A stretch of 64,000 nt of DNA from an uncultured Coxiella sp. GTDB taxonomy: Bacteria > Pseudomonadota > Gammaproteobacteria > Coxiellales > Coxiellaceae. The notes beneath the pieces are model-generated. The model was not told the origin of the DNA, did no database searches, and was given only the letters and a program-made list of their open reading frames with translations. Both the position numbers and the translations under genes were made by a program. The DNA is taken from NCBI GenBank assembly GCA_902623005.1, contig CACNSC010000009.1, forward strand, positions 18,424 to 82,423, given 5' to 3'. This document shows positions 62,737 to 64,000 of this stretch, in pieces; within the stretch, counting starts at the first letter, position 1; each line of letters starts with the position of its first letter.

Positions 62737-63597
62737 TCAAGTTGTGGCTGGCCGTAAGTAATGCGAGATTAAGAAACTACCTAAGATGATGCTACCACCG
62801 ATGACCGTGGTCAATGATATCGCTTCGTGAATTAAAATGGCGCCAAGCAGCGCAGCAAAAATCGGTTCAAATAGGTAGATGATTGCTGCTGTGGCAGCGC
62901 TAATATAACGTTGAAAAAAGTTTTGTAATAGCAAGGCAAGAGCCGTGGCGATAACGCCACAAAACAACAATGATCCCCACAATGTTAGTGAGGAGGTAAA
63001 GTAACTGTGCTCTGTCGGTAATAAGCACAATGGAAATAATGCTGAGATGATAATTTGATAGAAAACCAGTAGGAAGACATCCTGGCATTGTTGAGTGAAT
63101 TTGCTGAGGGCGCAAATATAGGCGGCATAGCTCACGGCACAAGCCAGTGTCCAGCTTAATCCTTGCCAGGCAATTCGATTTTGAGTCTGACTGAGAATAT
63201 ATACCCCAACCAAGGATAATCCTGCTGCTAATAAGTCAATATTCCTGATGCGATCGAGTTTGAATAGTGGTAACAAAAACGGAACCAAGACTACGTTGAT
63301 TGCAGTTATAAACGCTGAGCTAGACGATGACAGTGTGGTTAAACCGATAGTTTGAGCAATATTCGAGAAACCATTAAGAACGCCGAGTATAGCAGCGTGC
63401 ATGAAAAGTCTTGGGTAAGTATTTCGATAGTGAGCAAAAAAAATCGGTAGTAGAATCATAGAAGCGATTATGTTTCTAATGACAACGAACAATACTGGGC
63501 TGCAATTGTGCAGGGCTATATGAATAAAGGGAAAGGTCGCTCCCCAGCAAGCCGTCATTATAAACAGCGCCACCAATGCGCATTGCGACTGATTCAT
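62737..63597 (-). CDS. EamA/DMT-type transporter
   Basis: 10-TM; ACWGATFPFIHIAL and YLFEPIFAALLGAILIHEAISLTTVIGGSIILGSFL. Confidence 0.88.
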   Translation of the reverse strand: MNQSQCALVALFIMTACWGATFPFIHIALHNCSPVLFVVIRNIIASMILLPIFFAHYRNTYPRLFMHAAILGVLNGFSNIAQTIGLTTLSSSSSAFITAINVVLVPFLLPLFKLDRIRNIDLLAAGLSLVGVYILSQTQNRIAWQGLSWTLACAVSYAAYICALSKFTQQCQDVFLLVFYQIIISALFPLCLLPTEHSYFTSSLTLWGSLLFCGVIATALALLLQNFFQRYISAATAAIIYLFEPIFAALLGAILIHEAISLTTVIGGSIILGSFLISHYLRPATT

Positions 63598-63627
63598 ACG
63601 AATTTATTCTTTCGGCAGTGGATTAAA

Positions 63628-63885
63628 TTACTGCGCTGCAAGCTCAGGCAGTGTCACATTCAGTTCAAGTACTGCATTATTATCTTTAGTCTGTAAGTCT
63701 ACGTGAATATTATCTAAGTTAACTTGAGTGTGTTTGGCAATCACCTGCATGATTTCTTGGCGAAGTTGTGGCAAGTAATCGGGGCTATTACCTTCAGAAC
63801 GCTGTTGCGCGATGATAATGTGTAAGCGATCTTTAGCAGTTTGCGCCGTATTTTTGTGCAGACCTAGGGCTTTAAGGACTCTCAT
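63628..63885 (-). CDS. minE: Cell division topological specificity factor MinE
   Basis: TAKDRLHIIIAQQRSEG...YLPQLRQEIMQVIAKHTQVNLDNIHVDLQ motif. Confidence 0.96.
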   Translation of the reverse strand: MRVLKALGLHKNTAQTAKDRLHIIIAQQRSEGNSPDYLPQLRQEIMQVIAKHTQVNLDNIHVDLQTKDNNAVLELNVTLPELAAQ

Positions 63886-64000
63886 GCCACCACCTCCGTT
63901 TGGCTTTTAAAGAGACGTTTGAAGATGTTCTGTTTTTTGGCATCTGGATCGAATGCGGGTAATTTTTTTAAGAAACGCAAAACGATTTCCTGATAGGCAT
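63882..64000 (-). CDS. minD: Septum site-determining protein MinD, C-terminal end (truncated by window)
   Basis: Minus-strand frame AYQEIVLRFLKKLPAFDPDAKKQNIFKRLFKSQTEVVA*; ATGA overlap with minE. Confidence 0.85.
   Translation of the reverse strand, partial: AYQEIVLRFLKKLPAFDPDAKKQNIFKRLFKSQTEVVA

Overview
The window is a gammaproteobacterial chromosome segment. Gene content and style (F-box-like mini-ORF, MetI-MetQ fusion, orphan LuxR-type HTH proteins, several low-complexity orphans) suggest a host-associated, Legionellales-like lineage; this taxonomic guess is inference only. Most of the window is housekeeping: partial lysC, gatBAC, mreB-glk-mreCD, tldD, folE, emrAB-like pump, holD-rimI, metN-metIQ, trmL, sdhCDAB-sucAB-sucCD, gltA, rpsO-pnp, comEC, msbA-lpxK, ispG, an LD-carboxypeptidase, an ABC-2 exporter, pilVWX-like minor pilins, a FUSC-family protein, minE and partial minD. 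The most interesting non-housekeeping signals are: (1) a 42-aa F-box-like ORF on the minus strand (21446-21574), below the ORF-track cutoff, with its own SD and promoter-like sequence; (2) an acyltransferase/AlgX-like fusion gene flanked by a 56-bp direct repeat of the pnp 3' end plus terminator, a cassette-insertion signature; (3) two small secreted proteins sharing a near-identical leader but with different mature parts, in a stretch where four near-identical GGCCAC terminators recur; (4) a ~770-bp AT-rich non-coding region beside gltA with a duplicated inverted DnaA-box-like unit, a possible oriC or DnaA-binding locus; (5) a secreted protein whose ten cysteines are almost all in CX3C spacing; (6) glucokinase inside the mre operon; (7) an S24-type regulator with both catalytic residues apparently lost; (8) a hendecad-repeat orphan. 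No CRISPR array, rRNA, tRNA or transposase was recognised by eye.
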